The notes under the pieces are model-generated. The model was not told the DNA's origin and did not search any database. It worked only from the letters and a program-made list of their open reading frames with translations. The position numbers and the translations under genes were made by a program. Shown one piece after another: positions 34,830 through 45,773 of a DNA stretch of 64,000 bases; within the stretch, counting starts at the first letter, position 1; each line of letters opens with the position of its first letter. Source of the DNA: Demequina litorisediminis (GTDB lineage Bacteria > Actinomycetota > Actinomycetes > Actinomycetales > Demequinaceae); assembly GCF_030161615.1 (NCBI RefSeq), contig NZ_BSUN01000001.1, forward strand, positions 558,001 through 622,000, read 5' to 3'.

Positions 34830-35222
34830 ATGAGCATCTACAACACCTGCCCCGTCGAGGACGTGGCACGCTCGACGGCGTTCTACACGGCCCTCGGCTG
34901 GACCCTGGAAGCGGACATGTCCAACGATCAGGTGTCGTGCTTCGCCGTGGCCCCCGGCCAGTTCGTCATGGTCGGCAGTCGTGAGATGTATGCGAGCGTC
35001 GGTGGCACCGAGGACCTCATCGGGACGCCCGACACTCCGTCGAAGATCACCGTTTCCTTCGACCTGGACAGCCAAGCAGCCGTGGACGCCCTCGTGGAGC
35101 GGGCCGCGGCGGCCGGGGCTCGTGTAGGCGACACGGACGACTACCCGTTCATGTACCAGCGCCAGTTCGACGACCCCGACGGCTACCACTACTCCCCTTT
35201 CTGGCTGAAGCCCACCGGGTGA
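34830..35222 (+). CDS. VOC-superfamily protein
   Basis: The 130-residue protein has the glyoxalase/bleomycin-resistance fold: IYNTCPVEDVARSTAFYTALGW at the start, ITVSFDLDSQAAVDALVERA near 75 and the closing RQFDDPDGYHYSPFWL. The pattern resembles the PhnB/YdeM-like family with no assigned substrate. ATG at 34830, 44 bases after the ATPase stop. Confidence 0.8.
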   Translation: MSIYNTCPVEDVARSTAFYTALGWTLEADMSNDQVSCFAVAPGQFVMVGSREMYASVGGTEDLIGTPDTPSKITVSFDLDSQAAVDALVERAAAAGARVGDTDDYPFMYQRQFDDPDGYHYSPFWLKPTG

Positions 35223-35243
35223 GCGGTCTCGTAGGGTGGCCCC

Positions 35244-35901
35244 ATGGCTTCGCCCGCAGCGCCTCGCACCATGCCCGTGACCTTGGGGCGGCTCGCACGA
35301 GCCGACGAGTACGACCTTGACGAGGGGCCGCGCTGGGAGGACCTCGACCTGTCCGGCCTGTCGTTTGCTGGCCGGGACCTTGGCGCCGCGGCCTTCAGCG
35401 GCTGCGACCTCACGGGCGTCAACCTCGACGGCGTCACCGCACGCAGGCTCGACATCTCGGACTGCGTCCTCGAGTCCGTCTCCCCCGCCGCACTCGAAGC
35501 CCCCGACTCGCGCTGGGGTCGCAGCAGGATCGGGCACTCGCGCATCGGCGCAGCGACGCTCCACGGGAGCACCTGGGACCAGGTGACCGTGACCGGATGC
35601 AAGATCGGCTTCCTCAACCTGCGCGGCGCCCGGCTCACAGATGTGAGGTTTGTTGACTGCGTCCTCGACGACCTCGACCTCATGGGTGCAGCCCTCGAGC
35701 GGGTCGCCTTCGAGGGCTGCACCGCGCGTATGCTCACCGTCCAGAACTCGCGCCTGACGGACGTGGACCTGCGCGGGCTCGACTTTCACGGCATCGACAC
35801 CGCCAGTGGACTCGCCGGAGCGACCGTCACCCCCGAGCAGGCTCAGCGACCTGGCTCCCCTGCTCGCCGCCGACGCGGGCATCGAGGTGCGCTCGGTCTA
35901 G
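35244..35901 (+). CDS. Pentapeptide-repeat protein
   Basis: The 218-residue protein has repeated A(D/N)LXX-like units (DLDLSGLSFAGRDLGAAAFS, CDLTGVNLDGV, ARRLDISDCVL, then FLNLRGARLTDVRFVDCVL). These predict a quadrilateral beta-helix like QnrB/MfpA family members. The AGCT insertion at 35839 hides the end; repaired, it closes LAADAGIEVRSV. Its TAG overlaps the convergent DapA-like stop. Function unknown; a gyrase-protection role is only possible. Confidence 0.82.
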
Positions 35902-36793
35902 CCCTGGGACCCGTCGAGCGCGTCGACGAGTGTCGCCACTCGCGGCGTTCGTCGTCGCTCAGACCGAGCAGGGGGCGCGGCAAACAGTCGGGAGCGGCGA
36001 TTCCCAGGTGTTCAGCGATGGCGGCCGATGTGCGCATGCCTGCATGCCTGGCGTTGAGCGCCCACAGCGATGCGAGAGCGGCCGAACGCACCGTCGCGTG
36101 CGCACCGTCGCCACGACTCACCGCTGACGCCAGGTCAAGCGCGACGCCGGGAAGCACACCCGCGAGGACGGAGTGCCACACCTCGTAGCCAGCGATCATC
36201 GACGCCGCGGCAAATGCGTCTCCGGAAAACCCGACGGCAACGTGCTTAGGGACAATCTCCCGCAACGCGGCATACCGTTGGGCCGCGACACCCGGGTCGT
36301 CGGAGACACCGGCCGTCTTGATCCCGGTCACACCAGGAAGCGCCGCCACAGAAGCCAGCAGCGGGTCGTCAAAACTGAATCCAGTGGTGCGAGGGTTGTC
36401 GTACACGATCAGCGGGAGTCCGCTCGCCCCCGTCACGTCCTCGTACAGGCCGCTGACCTCGTCGCGAGTGAGCGGCTGATACGACACCGGTGCCAACAGG
36501 CCGCCCGCGGCACCCGCCTTCTCCGCGTCCACGGCGAGCGCAACGACGTCACGCGTCGCCGGCGTGCCGATGCCCACGTACACAGGCACGGCGCCGGCGG
36601 CATCGATCGCGATACGCAGGAGCCGCATCCGCTCGGACAACCCGAGGTAGGCGTAGCCGCCCGTCGACCCGAGCACCGTGATGGCGTCGACCCGGGCCTC
36701 GGCGGCTCGCTTGACCAAGCCGATGAACGCGTTCTGGTCAACGACGCCAGACCTGAAGGGCGTGAGCGGGTACGCGATGACGGCCGCCATCAT
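35898..36793 (-). CDS. DapA-family (dihydrodipicolinate synthase-like) aldolase
   Basis: This is a class I aldolase/lyase of 298 residues after repair. TPF near 11, GSTGGYAYLG near 45, the catalytic Tyr in VYDNPRTT near 130 and the Schiff-base Lys in GIKTAG near 160 are present. The AGCT site at 35938 lost a base (ACT), hiding LATLVDALDGSQG at the C-terminus. Its ATG directly follows the amidase stop, so it belongs to the amidase/formamidase operon. That context suggests catabolic use rather than lysine synthesis. Substrate unknown. Confidence 0.85.
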
Positions 36794-38382
36794 CTAGCCC
36801 TTCAACGCCTCAAGCCAGGCGATCGCGGTCTCGATCAGTGCGAGATCGGACCCGCGCGGGCCCACCAGGCACAGCCCCACCGGACCCTCGTCGAGGCTCC
36901 ACGAGCGGCACCGACAACGCCGGGCGTCCCGTGATCCCCGCGATCGCGGTCATGCCGAGCGTGGCCTCACGCACCGCCTGCAGCCGCTCGGGGCTCGCAT
37001 CGAGTGCGGGCGCCACCGAGGACGCGGACGGCAGCAGCAGGATGTCATCGCCCAGGGCGAGGTCCAGCGCGTTGCGCGCCTCGGCCCTCGCCTCGAGTGC
37101 ACCGGCCTCCTCATCCGCCGTGACGGCCGCCGCCCAGGCGAACCGTTCAGCGACATCGGCCGCGAGCGCTCCGGGGTGGGCGCCGATCCAGTCCTGCCAC
37201 GAGCGCGCCGCCTCCGCCGACTGGGTGTAGCGGAAGATGCGGAACAAGTCCTCGGGCGCTGGAGTATTGACGGGCTCAAGCGAGGTGAAAACCTCGGCGG
37301 CGCTCAACGCATCGATGGCGTCGCCGAGCGCAAGCGCGACCTCATCGTCTGCCGCGAGGAACACGGGACCGGACACCACGGCGGCGTCGCGAGCCACCTC
37401 ACGCTGGCTGGCCGGATCGAGCGACGCGCGAGCGGCGGCCAGCAGCGTCTCACCGTCACGGGCGAGCCAGCCGGCGGTGTCGTATGAGGGTGCGAGCGGC
37501 AACGCCCCCCGCAGCGACACGAGGCCGTGCGTGGGCCGAAGACCCCAAAGTCCCTGGTAAGACGCGGGGACACGGATGGAACCAGCGGTGTCCGTGCCAA
37601 GGCCGATGCTCGCCTGGCCCTGCGCCACGGCACTCGCGGGCCCCGACGACGAGCCACCCGGAATCGCCCCCGGCACCGCCACGTTGGGCGGCGTGCCGTA
37701 CGCGGCATTGATACCGGCAATCGAGTACGCGAACTGATCCGTCTGCGCGATCCCCACGACCGAGGCACCAGAGCGCGTGAGGGCGGCGACCGCATCGGCC
37801 GATTCCTCCTCGACGTCAGCCTCGGCGAGGAAGGCGGGAACGCCACCACCGATCGCCTGTCCCACCACCGCGTAAACATCCTTCACCGCCACGGTGTGGC
37901 CCGCGAGCGCACCCGAGGGCGCGCCGGGGGCGAGGGGATTGCCAAGCACGCGCCAGACGCGAGCGTCGAAGGCGGTCGCGGGTGCCGCGACCTGTGCCGC
38001 GTGAATCACCCACCCACCAGGCGTAGCGCCGTCTCCCTCCACCGCACCGGTGCGGCGCCACAGCCTGCGTCACCATGCCTCGCCCGCCCCGGTCGGGCGC
38101 GTTCACCGTGGTGACCCACGCATCGGCGTCGGTGATCATGCGCACGTGAGCGTCGGTCACCTCGCGGCGTCCGGCGCCGCCGCGCCTGCCACGGAACCGG
38201 TCAATCTGGTCGCGGCCCACCAGCAGCCCACCCGCATCCGCGCGCAGCGCATCCGGGCCTTCCACAAAGAACCGGCTCAGCACGTCGAGATCGTCCTGCG
38301 CGAGCGCCGCCTCATACAGACTCAGCGCGCTCAAGAGGTCCTCGGGCGCCTCCTGACCCTCCGGCACGTGAACGCGCGTCAT
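36794..38382 (-). CDS. AtzH-like domain fused to amidase-signature hydrolase (HpxZ-HpxY-like)
   Basis: The 528-residue repaired protein joins an N-terminal AtzH/DUF3225 (SnoaL-fold) domain (residues 1-125) to an amidase (125-528). The amidase triad is visible: Lys in VAVKDVY near 165, PGGSSSGPASAVAQG near 245 and the TAGSIRVPAS nucleophile Ser near 268. AGCT insertions at 38062 (domain junction) and 36894 break the raw frames. In Klebsiella these two families occur as separate HpxZ and HpxY proteins in oxalurate/oxamate use; AtzH and AtzE are relatives in s-triazine degradation. With pucG in the window, oxalurate catabolism is plausible. ATG at 38382 overlaps the formamidase stop. Confidence 0.82.
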
Positions 38383-39475
38383 GCCTGATGAGCCTGGAAG
38401 TCGGACTTGCGGATCATGGCGTGCACTCCTTGAACGAGGTCGACCACCTGCGAGATGCGGAAGTCGGTGGCGGCGGACAAATAAGCGTAGGCCAGGTGCG
38501 GCTCCATCCCGTGCCGCGCACCAAGGATCGCGATCGCCTGGCGCACGCACGCCCGCATCGCCTCATCGAGATCCGCGTCCATACCGGTGGGAATGAGGAA
38601 CTCGGCGGTCTCGCCCAGCGGCCCCGCAAGGCTCGCCAAACGCACGCAGCGCCTGGCGCTCACCGACCAGGCTCCAGGGTGACCGTGGCACGCAGCGAGG
38701 CCTCCAACGCGGTCAGCGCCACCTCGCCGTCACCCTGCGCAAAGTGCGGGTCACCCGCATAGAACAGCGCCCCCGCCACCTGAACGGGCAGGTACACCGT
38801 CGAGCCCACCGTCAGTTCCTTGACGTCGATGTTCCCGCCGTGAGGGCCGGGCGGAACGGAGTGGACGCGCTCGGACGTCGCCGTCGCCACGCCCATGATG
38901 CCCAGGAACGGCGCGAGCGGGAAGCCAGCCACCGCACGGCCACCCTCGCGGCCGGGAATCCAGCCGCGCCAGGTGCCCTGCGCATCGGCCGCAATGGGGG
39001 TGAAAACCGACACGTTGCCCGTGCCGACGGGCATCTCCCCCGGGAGCGCCCCGCGGCCATGGCGGTTGGAGATGACGCCGTAGGGGACGCGCGGGGTGAG
39101 GTCCTCGATAGTCACGGCAAGGAGGTCGCCTGGCCTCGCACCGTTGACAGCGATGGGGCCGGTCACCACGTGAGGGCCGTCACGCTCGGGATCGCGGGCG
39201 GCCGATGCGGCAATCTCCCGCGCCTCCTCCAGCACCTCGTCGCTCGGCACGCCGTGGGAGGCGAAGAACCGCTCCGGGTCAGAGCCCTGATCCGGCAACA
39301 GCCCCTCATGCGAGAGGGTGTCGAGCACCACGCGGGTGCCGGGTTCCACGGTGAGGATCGGGGCATCGGCCTCACAGGGAAGGCGACCCCAGAACGTGGT
39401 CGCGGCCGTGACCGGAACGTAGGTGGCATCGGCCACTGCCTCGCCGCGGCGCAGCACTCCTGCGTAGTCGCCCAC
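38379..39475 (-). CDS. Acetamidase/formamidase-family hydrolase
   Basis: This enzyme hydrolyses small amides. It has 364 residues after repair. Seen in order are FWGRLPCEADAPILTVEPG, VTGPIAVNGARPGDLLAV near 105, GNIDVKELTVGSTVYLPV near 210, GDPHFAQGDGEVALTALE near 240 and the C-terminal PTGMDADLDEAMR and DFRISQVVDLVQGVHAMI. AGCT insertions at 38669 and 38629 split off the last 110 residues. It is first in an operon with the AtzH-amidase and DapA-like genes. Formamide or oxamate are candidate substrates by context. Confidence 0.9.
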
Positions 39476-39582
39476 GTGTCCCCTTCCCCAGGCACCCGGC
39501 TCGAGTGCCCTACTCTGGTCCGAGACTACCGGCGGTCCTCGGCTGGACGGCCGGGAGCACGCGGCCGCGACCAGGAGGAATG

Positions 39583-40269
39583 ATGAGCGAGCGACTGCGC
39601 CGCGATCCCGCCAAGACCCACCTTGGCCTCATGCTGGCCTTGACATTCTCGACCGGCATCATCGACGCCGTCGGCTATCTCGGCCTCGACCGCGTCTTCA
39701 CCGGCAACATGACCGGCAACGTGGTCATCCTCGGCATGGGACTCACCGGCGTCGACGACCTCCCTGTGGTGGGACCGATCATCGCGCTCGTGGCGTTCAT
39801 GGCGGGTGCCGCCGTGGGCGGGCGCACACTGCGCACCTTCGATGCCGGCTGGTCGCACAAGACCACCGTGCTGTTCTCTGTGGTGGCGGGGGTGCTCGTC
39901 GCCGCTGCCGTGGTGGTGCTGGTGGACTCGCATCCCGCCGAGCCGCTGGCACTCACGGTCACGGCGGCGCTCGGTGCCGCGATGGGCCTCCAGGCCTCGG
40001 TCGCGCGCCACATCGCCGTCAAGGACGTCACCACCGTGGTGGTCACGTCCACCATTACCGGGCTCGCGGCGGACTCAGCGGCGGGAGGCGAGGGCCTCAA
40101 TTTCTGGAAGCGCCGCATGGGCGCCATCCTGCTGATCGGCGCGGGCGCGTGCACCGGTGCGCTGCTGCTGCAGTGGCACATCGGCGCGGGCATGCTGCTT
40201 AGTGCGCTCATCACGCTCGTGGTGGTGGTGTTGGGTCACCGGTCACGGCCCGTCGTGGTGCGCGACTGA
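39583..40269 (+). CDS. YoaK/DUF1275-family membrane protein
   Basis: The 228-residue protein has six or seven membrane helices. The family signature GIIDAVGYLGLDRVFTGNMTGN is near residue 20, followed by AALGAAMGLQASVARH and VVVTSTITGLAAD. The family has no firm function. Two ATGs abut (39580 and 39583); the second has better spacing to AGGAGG. Frame intact. Confidence 0.9.
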   Translation: MSERLRRDPAKTHLGLMLALTFSTGIIDAVGYLGLDRVFTGNMTGNVVILGMGLTGVDDLPVVGPIIALVAFMAGAAVGGRTLRTFDAGWSHKTTVLFSVVAGVLVAAAVVVLVDSHPAEPLALTVTAALGAAMGLQASVARHIAVKDVTTVVVTSTITGLAADSAAGGEGLNFWKRRMGAILLIGAGACTGALLLQWHIGAGMLLSALITLVVVVLGHRSRPVVVRD

Positions 40270-40277
40270 CGGGTCTT

Positions 40278-40298
40278 GCGCTGAGCGCTGAGCGCTGA
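40278..40298. repeat. Short tandem repeat (GCGCTGA)x3
   Basis: Three contiguous copies of a heptamer lie between the YoaK-like stop and the terminator. No known role. Confidence 0.6.
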
Positions 40299-40326
40299 CG
40301 TTCCTGCGTCGAGGCTGTAAGCGCAA

Positions 40327-40358
40327 GAGCCCGGACCGCAGTGATGCGGTCCGGGCTC
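40327..40358. terminator. Bidirectional intrinsic terminator
   Basis: A perfect 14-bp stem GAGCCCGGACCGCA with loop GTGA. It separates the convergent YoaK-like (+) and SDR (-) genes. The flanks carry AAG/CTTC. Confidence 0.82.
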
Positions 40359-40382
40359 CTTCGCGTGTGCCGTGCGCCGGAG

Positions 40383-41510
40383 TTAGACCGCCGACCAGCC
40401 GCCGTCGGAGGGCAGGATCACGCCGTTGATGTTGTGCCCATCATCCGAGAGCAGGAACGCGATGGACGCCGCCAGCGACTCGGGCCCCACGGGCGTGGGC
40501 AGCACTGCCATGGCCGTCTGAATGCGCTTGGCGGCCATCGGCGAATCGAACGATGCCTGGATGCCCGTGATGACCGGGCCGGGAGCCACGGCGTTGATGC
40601 GCAGCCCCTGCGGCCCGTAGATGAAGGCGCTCGACTTGGTGATGCCCACCACGGCATGCTTCGAGGCCGTGTACGCCAGGCCCGCCGCGGAGCCACGCAG
40701 CCCCGCCTCCGAGGTGATGTTGACGATCGAGCCCGCGTGGCGCTCCAGCATGAGCGGGATCACCGCGCGCGACAACTTGAACAGGCCGGTGGCGTTGACC
40801 GCCATGACCTTGTCCCACATCTCGTCGCTCACCTCGTGAAGCGGCGTCATGTTGTCCATGATTCCCGCGATGTTGGCCAGGCCGTCGATGACCTCACCGG
40901 CCGCCGCGACGATCGCGTCGACGTCCTCCTGGCGGGTGATGTTTGCCACGACCTTCACGATGTCGAGGCTCGGGTGCTCGCCGATGAACTCGTCGAGACC
41001 CGTCTCGTTGAGGTCCACCGCGATCACGCGGCCGCCTTCGCGGGCCACACGGCTCGCCGTCGCGCGGCCGATGCCCGAGCCGGCCCCGGTGACGATGATC
41101 GTCTTGCCCGAGAAGCGGCCCTCGGTCACCTTCTCCTCGAAGTCGGGCAGTTCGATGGTCTCGTCTTCCTCGACCGTCGCCTGGGCCGATGCTTCGGCAG
41201 GCTCCTGGTCCGCCGACGCGGGATCGTAGGCCTCGGCCATGGCGACCAGTTCCGCGATCTTCTCCTCGGAGAACTGACCCTTGCTCATGGGGATGAGACG
41301 CTTCATCGCAAACCCCTGCACGGGCTTCGCCTGCGACGCATCCTGGCCCGCCTCGGCGAGCGTGCGGCGCAGGACCGGTCCGCCCTGGGGGTGCGCCAGC
41401 CAGTCCTTGATCTTGGTGTCGCCGCTCAGTGGCGGGTAGCCGCTGGTGGTGGCGGCGTCGTCCGTCGCGGAGGCCGCAGCCTGCGCCGTCTTGTCCTTCT
41501 TGCCAAACAT
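40383..41510 (-). CDS. Short-chain dehydrogenase/reductase with N-terminal extension
   Basis: The 375-residue protein has a classical SDR domain in its last 245 residues: [14 protein letters not shown] near 137, NIAGIMDN near 215, the catalytic [10 protein letters not shown] near 275, and the PGPVITGIQ loop. Before it is a 125-residue, Lys- and Ala-rich extension with a [20 protein letters not shown] segment, then an acidic linker. I do not recognise this module; it may be a helical docking domain. It directly follows the KstD-like gene, so both probably act on one hydrophobic substrate. Frame intact. Confidence 0.85.
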   Translation of the reverse strand: MFGKKDKTAQAAASATDDAATTSGYPPLSGDTKIKDWLAHPQGGPVLRRTLAEAGQDASQAKPVQGFAMKRLIPMSKGQFSEEKIAELVAMAEAYDPASADQEPAEASAQATVEEDETIELPDFEEKVTEGRFSGKTIIVTGAGSGIGRATASRVAREGGRVIAVDLNETGLDEFIGEHPSLDIVKVVANITRQEDVDAIVAAAGEVIDGLANIAGIMDNMTPLHEVSDEMWDKVMAVNATGLFKLSRAVIPLMLERHAGSIVNITSEAGLRGSAAGLAYTASKHAVVGITKSSAFIYGPQGLRINAVAPGPVITGIQASFDSPMAAKRIQTAMAVLPTPVGPESLAASIAFLLSDDGHNINGVILPSDGGWSAV

Positions 41511-41517
41511 GGTGCTC

Positions 41518-43177
41518 CTACGTCAGTGAGGGGGTGAGGCGGCGCGCGGCGTGCTTCGCGCCAAGGTAGCCGAAGACGGTGGCGGGGCCGATGGTCGAGC
41601 CAGCACCGGGATAGGTGCGGCCCATCACGGATGCCGTGGTGTTGCCCGCCGCGTAGAGACCCTCGATGGGGACACCGTCGGTGGACAGCACCCTGGCGTG
41701 CTCGTCGGTCAGCAGTCCGCCCTTGGTGCCTAGATCGCCGGGGACGATCTTGAAGGCGCGGAACGGTCCCTTCTCAAGCGGGCCGAGGTTGGGGTTCTTG
41801 AGTGACGGGTCGCCGTAGTAATTGTCGTAGGCGGTGCGTCCGCGCTCGAAGTCCTCGTCGACACCGGTGCGGCAGAACCCGTTGAACCGCTCGACGGTGG
41901 CCCGCAGGACGTCCCAGTCCATCCCGAGCCTTGGCCGCCAACTCTTCGAGCCTGTCCGCCTCGACCACGGTGCCGCCCTTCTTGAGCCTTCCCGAGCCCC
42001 TGGATGGCGACGTTGTTGAGGTACTTGCGGGCGTGACGGCGCTCGGTGAGCATCCACGAATGGATGGCCGGCACCGTCTTGTCGCGCTCGAGGATGGCGT
42101 GACCGACATCGATGTAGGCTCGCGGACTCGTTGCAGAAACGCTGGCCCGACTGGTCGACGATGATCGAGTACGGGTCAGAGCGCTCGTTCACGGAGAACT
42201 GTGCCTCGCCGTCGGGCATGAGAATGGAGGCACCCCACCATGCGTCGTCCATGAGCGCGAGGTCGGCGCCTGCGTCGATGCCTACCTGGATGCCGGTGCC
42301 AAGGTCACCCTCGGGGGCCGAGGTGTAGCCGTCGATGCCGTGGTGCTCGCGTCGCCATTCCTTGTTGCGCGCGAAGCCTCCGGTACCGAGCATCACGCCC
42401 GCTCGGGTGCCGATGCGCTTGGTCCCCGCGGGCGTGGCGACCTCGGCACCCACCACCACGCCGGCATCGTCCTTCACGACTCCCGTGATGGGGGTGCGGA
42501 GCCGCACCTCGACGCCCAGGTCCTTGGCCGTAGCCATCAGGTGGCCCGTGTAGGCGCCGCCGAAGCCGTAGTACTTCTTGCCCGTCACGACTCCACGAAG
42601 GGTGCGGCCCACGAACTGCGCGCCACGCCAGAAGCCGTCGCGGCTCGACCATGCGCGCGTGAGCAGCCAGACGTCGTCGGTCTTGATGGGGACCGGGAGC
42701 CGAGCGCGCGACGATGAGAACCAACTGCCGAGGCGCTTCGAGTCGAACGGCTCCGTCTCGATGGCGCGGCCCCCATCCATGCCACCGGGCTTGTCCGGGT
42801 AGTAGTCCGGGTAGTCGGCGCTGAGTGCCCAACGAATGCCCAGTCGCTTCCAGTCCTCGTAGACGACGGGCACGGTGGCGATGTAGGCATCGCGGCGCTC
42901 ATCGGAGCCTCGCAGGCCCCACGTCACCGATCACGGTGTCCATGTACTCACGCACCTTCTCGGGAGAGTCTTCCTTACCGAGGGTGTGCATGTCGGGGTG
43001 GTTGGGCATCCACAGACCGCCGCCCGAGATGGCGGTGGTGCCGCCCCATCGGTCGGTGCTCTCGACCACGAGGACGCTGAGTCCCTCGTCTGCGGCGGCG
43101 ATCGCGGCACTCAGCGCCGCGGCTCCACTGCCTGCGACCAGCAGGTCGACTTCCTCGTCCCACTTCTGCTCTGCCAT
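41518..43177 (-). CDS. FAD-dependent oxidoreductase, 3-ketosteroid-delta1-dehydrogenase-like
   Basis: This flavoprotein has 551 residues after repair. GSGAAALSAAIAA at residue 16 is the dinucleotide fold, GGTTAISGGGLWMPNH near 45 is the FAD_binding_2/KstD signature, GVMLGTGGFARN near 245, and the C-terminal YAAGNTTASVMGRTYPGAGSTIG closes the FAD site. Four AGCT insertions (42906, 42116, 41985, 41927) fragment it. Delta1-dehydrogenation of a steroid-like ring is the likely chemistry, but related fumarate-reductase-like enzymes exist. It is divergent from a TetR gene with a palindromic operator between them. Confidence 0.82.
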
Positions 43178-43203
43178 GTGCGCGCCTCCTCGTTGCACGT
43201 CAG

Positions 43204-43223
43204 ACCGGACAACACTGTCCGGT
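43204..43223. promoter_or_regulatory. Perfect palindrome, candidate TetR operator
   Basis: ACCGGACA and TGTCCGGT arms with a 4-base spacer ACAC lie in the 61-bp divergent region between the KstD-like gene and the TetR gene. The TetR protein is the obvious candidate binder (inference). Confidence 0.7.
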
Positions 43224-43238
43224 GTCTAGTCTAGGCAC

Positions 43239-43818
43239 ATGACCAAGGTCCCAAAGACCAACCGTGGGCCCGTCGCCGGACCCGCCAACCGGGCGGCACT
43301 CATCGCGTCCGCGCGCATGGAGTTCGAAGAGCGCGGCATCGACGCACCCCTGTCCGCGATCGCGAAGCGAGCCGGCGTGGGACAAGGCAGCCTGTACCGC
43401 CACTTCCCCGACCGCGTCTCCCTCGCCGTCGCCGTGTTCGAGGAGAACATCGAGGAGATCGAAGCGCTCGCTGCGCACGGCGACGCCTCACTGCGCGCCG
43501 TGACAAACCTCGTCACCCACCAGGTCGAGGGCGCGAGCGCGCTCATTCAGGCTCATCGCCACCGAGCGCGCCGATGCGAGGGTGGAGCACATTGCCGCAC
43601 GGCTCAGATCCGTGGTGGTCGCCGCGTGGGAGGCCTCGCCCGAGCCGCTCCCCGATGGCGTGACGGCGGACGACGTCATGCTGGCCATCAGCATGGTCGC
43701 GACCACCGTCAGCCTCGCGCCGAGCCAGGACCGCCACCGCCTCGCGGAACGCGCCTGGGCGCTACTCGGCCCCGGCATCGGTCGTGGCGCGGCGCCCCAA
43801 GGCGCCCCTCACGCCTAG
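43239..43818 (+). CDS. TetR-family regulator
   Basis: The 192-residue protein has HTH residues RAALIASARMEFEERGIDAPLSAIAKRAGVGQGSLYRHFPDR. An AGCT insertion at 43549 breaks it at SALIQ; repaired, LIATERADARVEHIAARL continues the ligand-binding helices. It is divergent from the KstD-like/SDR pair and probably represses it via the palindrome at 43204. Its stop overlaps the convergent LacI stop by four bases. Confidence 0.88.
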
Positions 43819-44820
43819 GCCGACTCGCGCTCCACGAGCCGAGTGGGCAGCACCGTGGTGCGCTGACGGTCCGAGTTACCAGCGAGGACGTCCAACAGGA
43901 TGTCTGCCATCTCACGTCCCATCTCGACCGAAGGCTGGCGCACCGTCGTCAGGGGCACCTCGCAGGACTTTGCCGCGGGGCTGTCGTCGTAGCCCACGAT
44001 CTTCACGTCATCGGGAATCGCGTACCCGCGGTCGAGGAACACCGGCATGGCGCCGCTGGTCATGAGATCCGATGCGACAAAAACGCCGTCAACCTCGGGA
44101 TAGGTCTCGATCAGTTCCCGCGCGGCGCGCGCCCCTCCGATGACGGAGTAGTCACCGTCGATGACAGGGCCCGGTGTGAGGCCAGCCTCCTGAAGCGTGG
44201 AACGCCACCCCTCGACGCGATCGAGCGCGCTCTGCATCGACAACGGGCCCGAGATGGTGGCGATGTTGGTGCAGCCGCGATCAACCAGACGCTGCGTGGC
44301 CGTCACCGCGCCATCGACGTTGTCCACATCCACGACCCAGCCGTCGACGCCCTGCAGCCCGGAGCGGCCGCCGAACACCATCGGCAGCATCTGCCCGATA
44401 CGCGACAGGGACGTGTCGAACGTGTGGTGCGACACGACCACAACACCATCGACCGCGCCGCCCGCGAGGTAGCGCAGCATCTTCCCCTGCGGCGCGTGGT
44501 CCGCGACCATGAGGGTCAACACATAGTCCGACTGCTCGAGCCGGTCGTTGATGCCGGCGACGATGGACGCGAAGTACACGTCGCCAAAGAAGCGAGTGGT
44601 GTCCTCGGGGACCACCAACGCGATCGCGTGCGACTGCTGGCTGGCGAGCGAGCGGGCGGCCCTGTTGGGGACGTAGCCGAGGCTCGGCGATCGCCTTGCG
44701 CACGGCAGCAGCCGAGTCTGGATGGACCTTGGGAGAGCCATTGACCACGCGCGAGACAGTCGCGCGTGACACTCCTGCCAACGCCGCGACCGCCTCAAGG
44801 GTGGGCGCGACGTGGCGCAT
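43815..44820 (-). CDS. LacI-family regulator, CebR-like candidate
   Basis: This 334-residue repressor has an N-terminal HTH (TLEAVAALAGVSRATVSRVVNGSPKV), a hinge (LGYVPNRAARSLAS) and a periplasmic-binding-like sugar domain with VVDVDNVDGA and VGYDDSPAA. An AGCT insertion at 44680 breaks the hinge. It lies downstream of the sugar ABC operon on the same strand. The operators at 48231-48263 are of the TGGGAGCGCTCCCA type used by CebR, so control of cellobiose/oligosaccharide uptake is plausible. Start ATG at 44820. Confidence 0.87.
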
Positions 44821-44918
44821 GTAGGACCGTTCTGATGCTCCCGGCGAGCGGGGGCGGCGGAAGTGCCGCCCCCTCGCTCGCCATTGAGCGCGCGGACGCC
44901 GGGTGCCTGTGTCATGGG

Positions 44919-45773
44919 CTAGCCCTTGACGGCTCCAGCCATGATGCCCGAGACCACCTGACGACCCGTGAAGATGAACAGGATCAGCAGCGGCACGGTG
45001 GCGAGCAGCACGCCCGCCAGCACCAGCGAGTAGTCGACGAAGTAGGCTGGCCTGCAGAATCGACAGCGCCACCGGCAGCGTGGGGTTCGACTGGTCGAGC
45101 ACGATGAACGGCCAGAAGAAGTTGTTCCACGACTGTACGAACGTGAACAGGAACAGCATGGCCGCCGCGGGACGGACCGCAGGAATGGCGACGTGCCAGA
45201 ACGTGCGGATCATGTTGCAGCCGTCCACGCGTGCCGCCTCAATCGGCTCGGTCGGCAGCGACTGCTGCATGTACTGGGTCATCCAGAACACGCCGAACGC
45301 GGTGACGAGCGCCGGAATGATGACGGCCCACAGCGAACCCGTCCAGCCGTAGCGGGACATGATGATGTACAGCGGAACAACGCCCAGCCTGGACCGGCAC
45401 GGCCATGGTCGCGATGACGGCCACGAACAGCCAGTTGCTGCCCTTGAAGCGCAGGCTTCGCGAACGCGTAGCCGGCGAGCGTCGAGAGGACCACGGTGGT
45501 GATCGACACGGTGGTGGACACGATGAGCGAGTTGCCCAGCGCCTTCCAGAAGTTCACCGCATCGGCGTTGATGACCGTCGAGGCGTTGGCGAAAAAGTTT
45601 CCGCCGGGGAGCCACGACATATTGGGGTCACGGATGGTGCTGGCGTCTCCCGAACCGATCAGGAAGGACCAGTAGAACGGGAACAGGGAGGCGATCATCA
45701 CCGCCGCGAGCGACCCGTAGACGAAGTAACCCGGTCGGCTGAGGTTGACCATTCCCTTGCGCTTGGTCGCCAT
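44919..45773 (-). CDS. Sugar ABC importer permease, MalG/CebG type
   Basis: This permease has 283 residues after repair and six membrane segments. The EAA loop EPIEAARVDGCNMIRTFWHVAIPAV near 190 contacts the ATPase. AGCT insertions at 45453, 45386 and 45044 break it. It overlaps the upstream permease (TGATG) if 45804 is also reverted. No ATPase gene is in the operon, as in CebEFG systems served by a shared MsiK ATPase (known biology; inference here). Confidence 0.88.
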
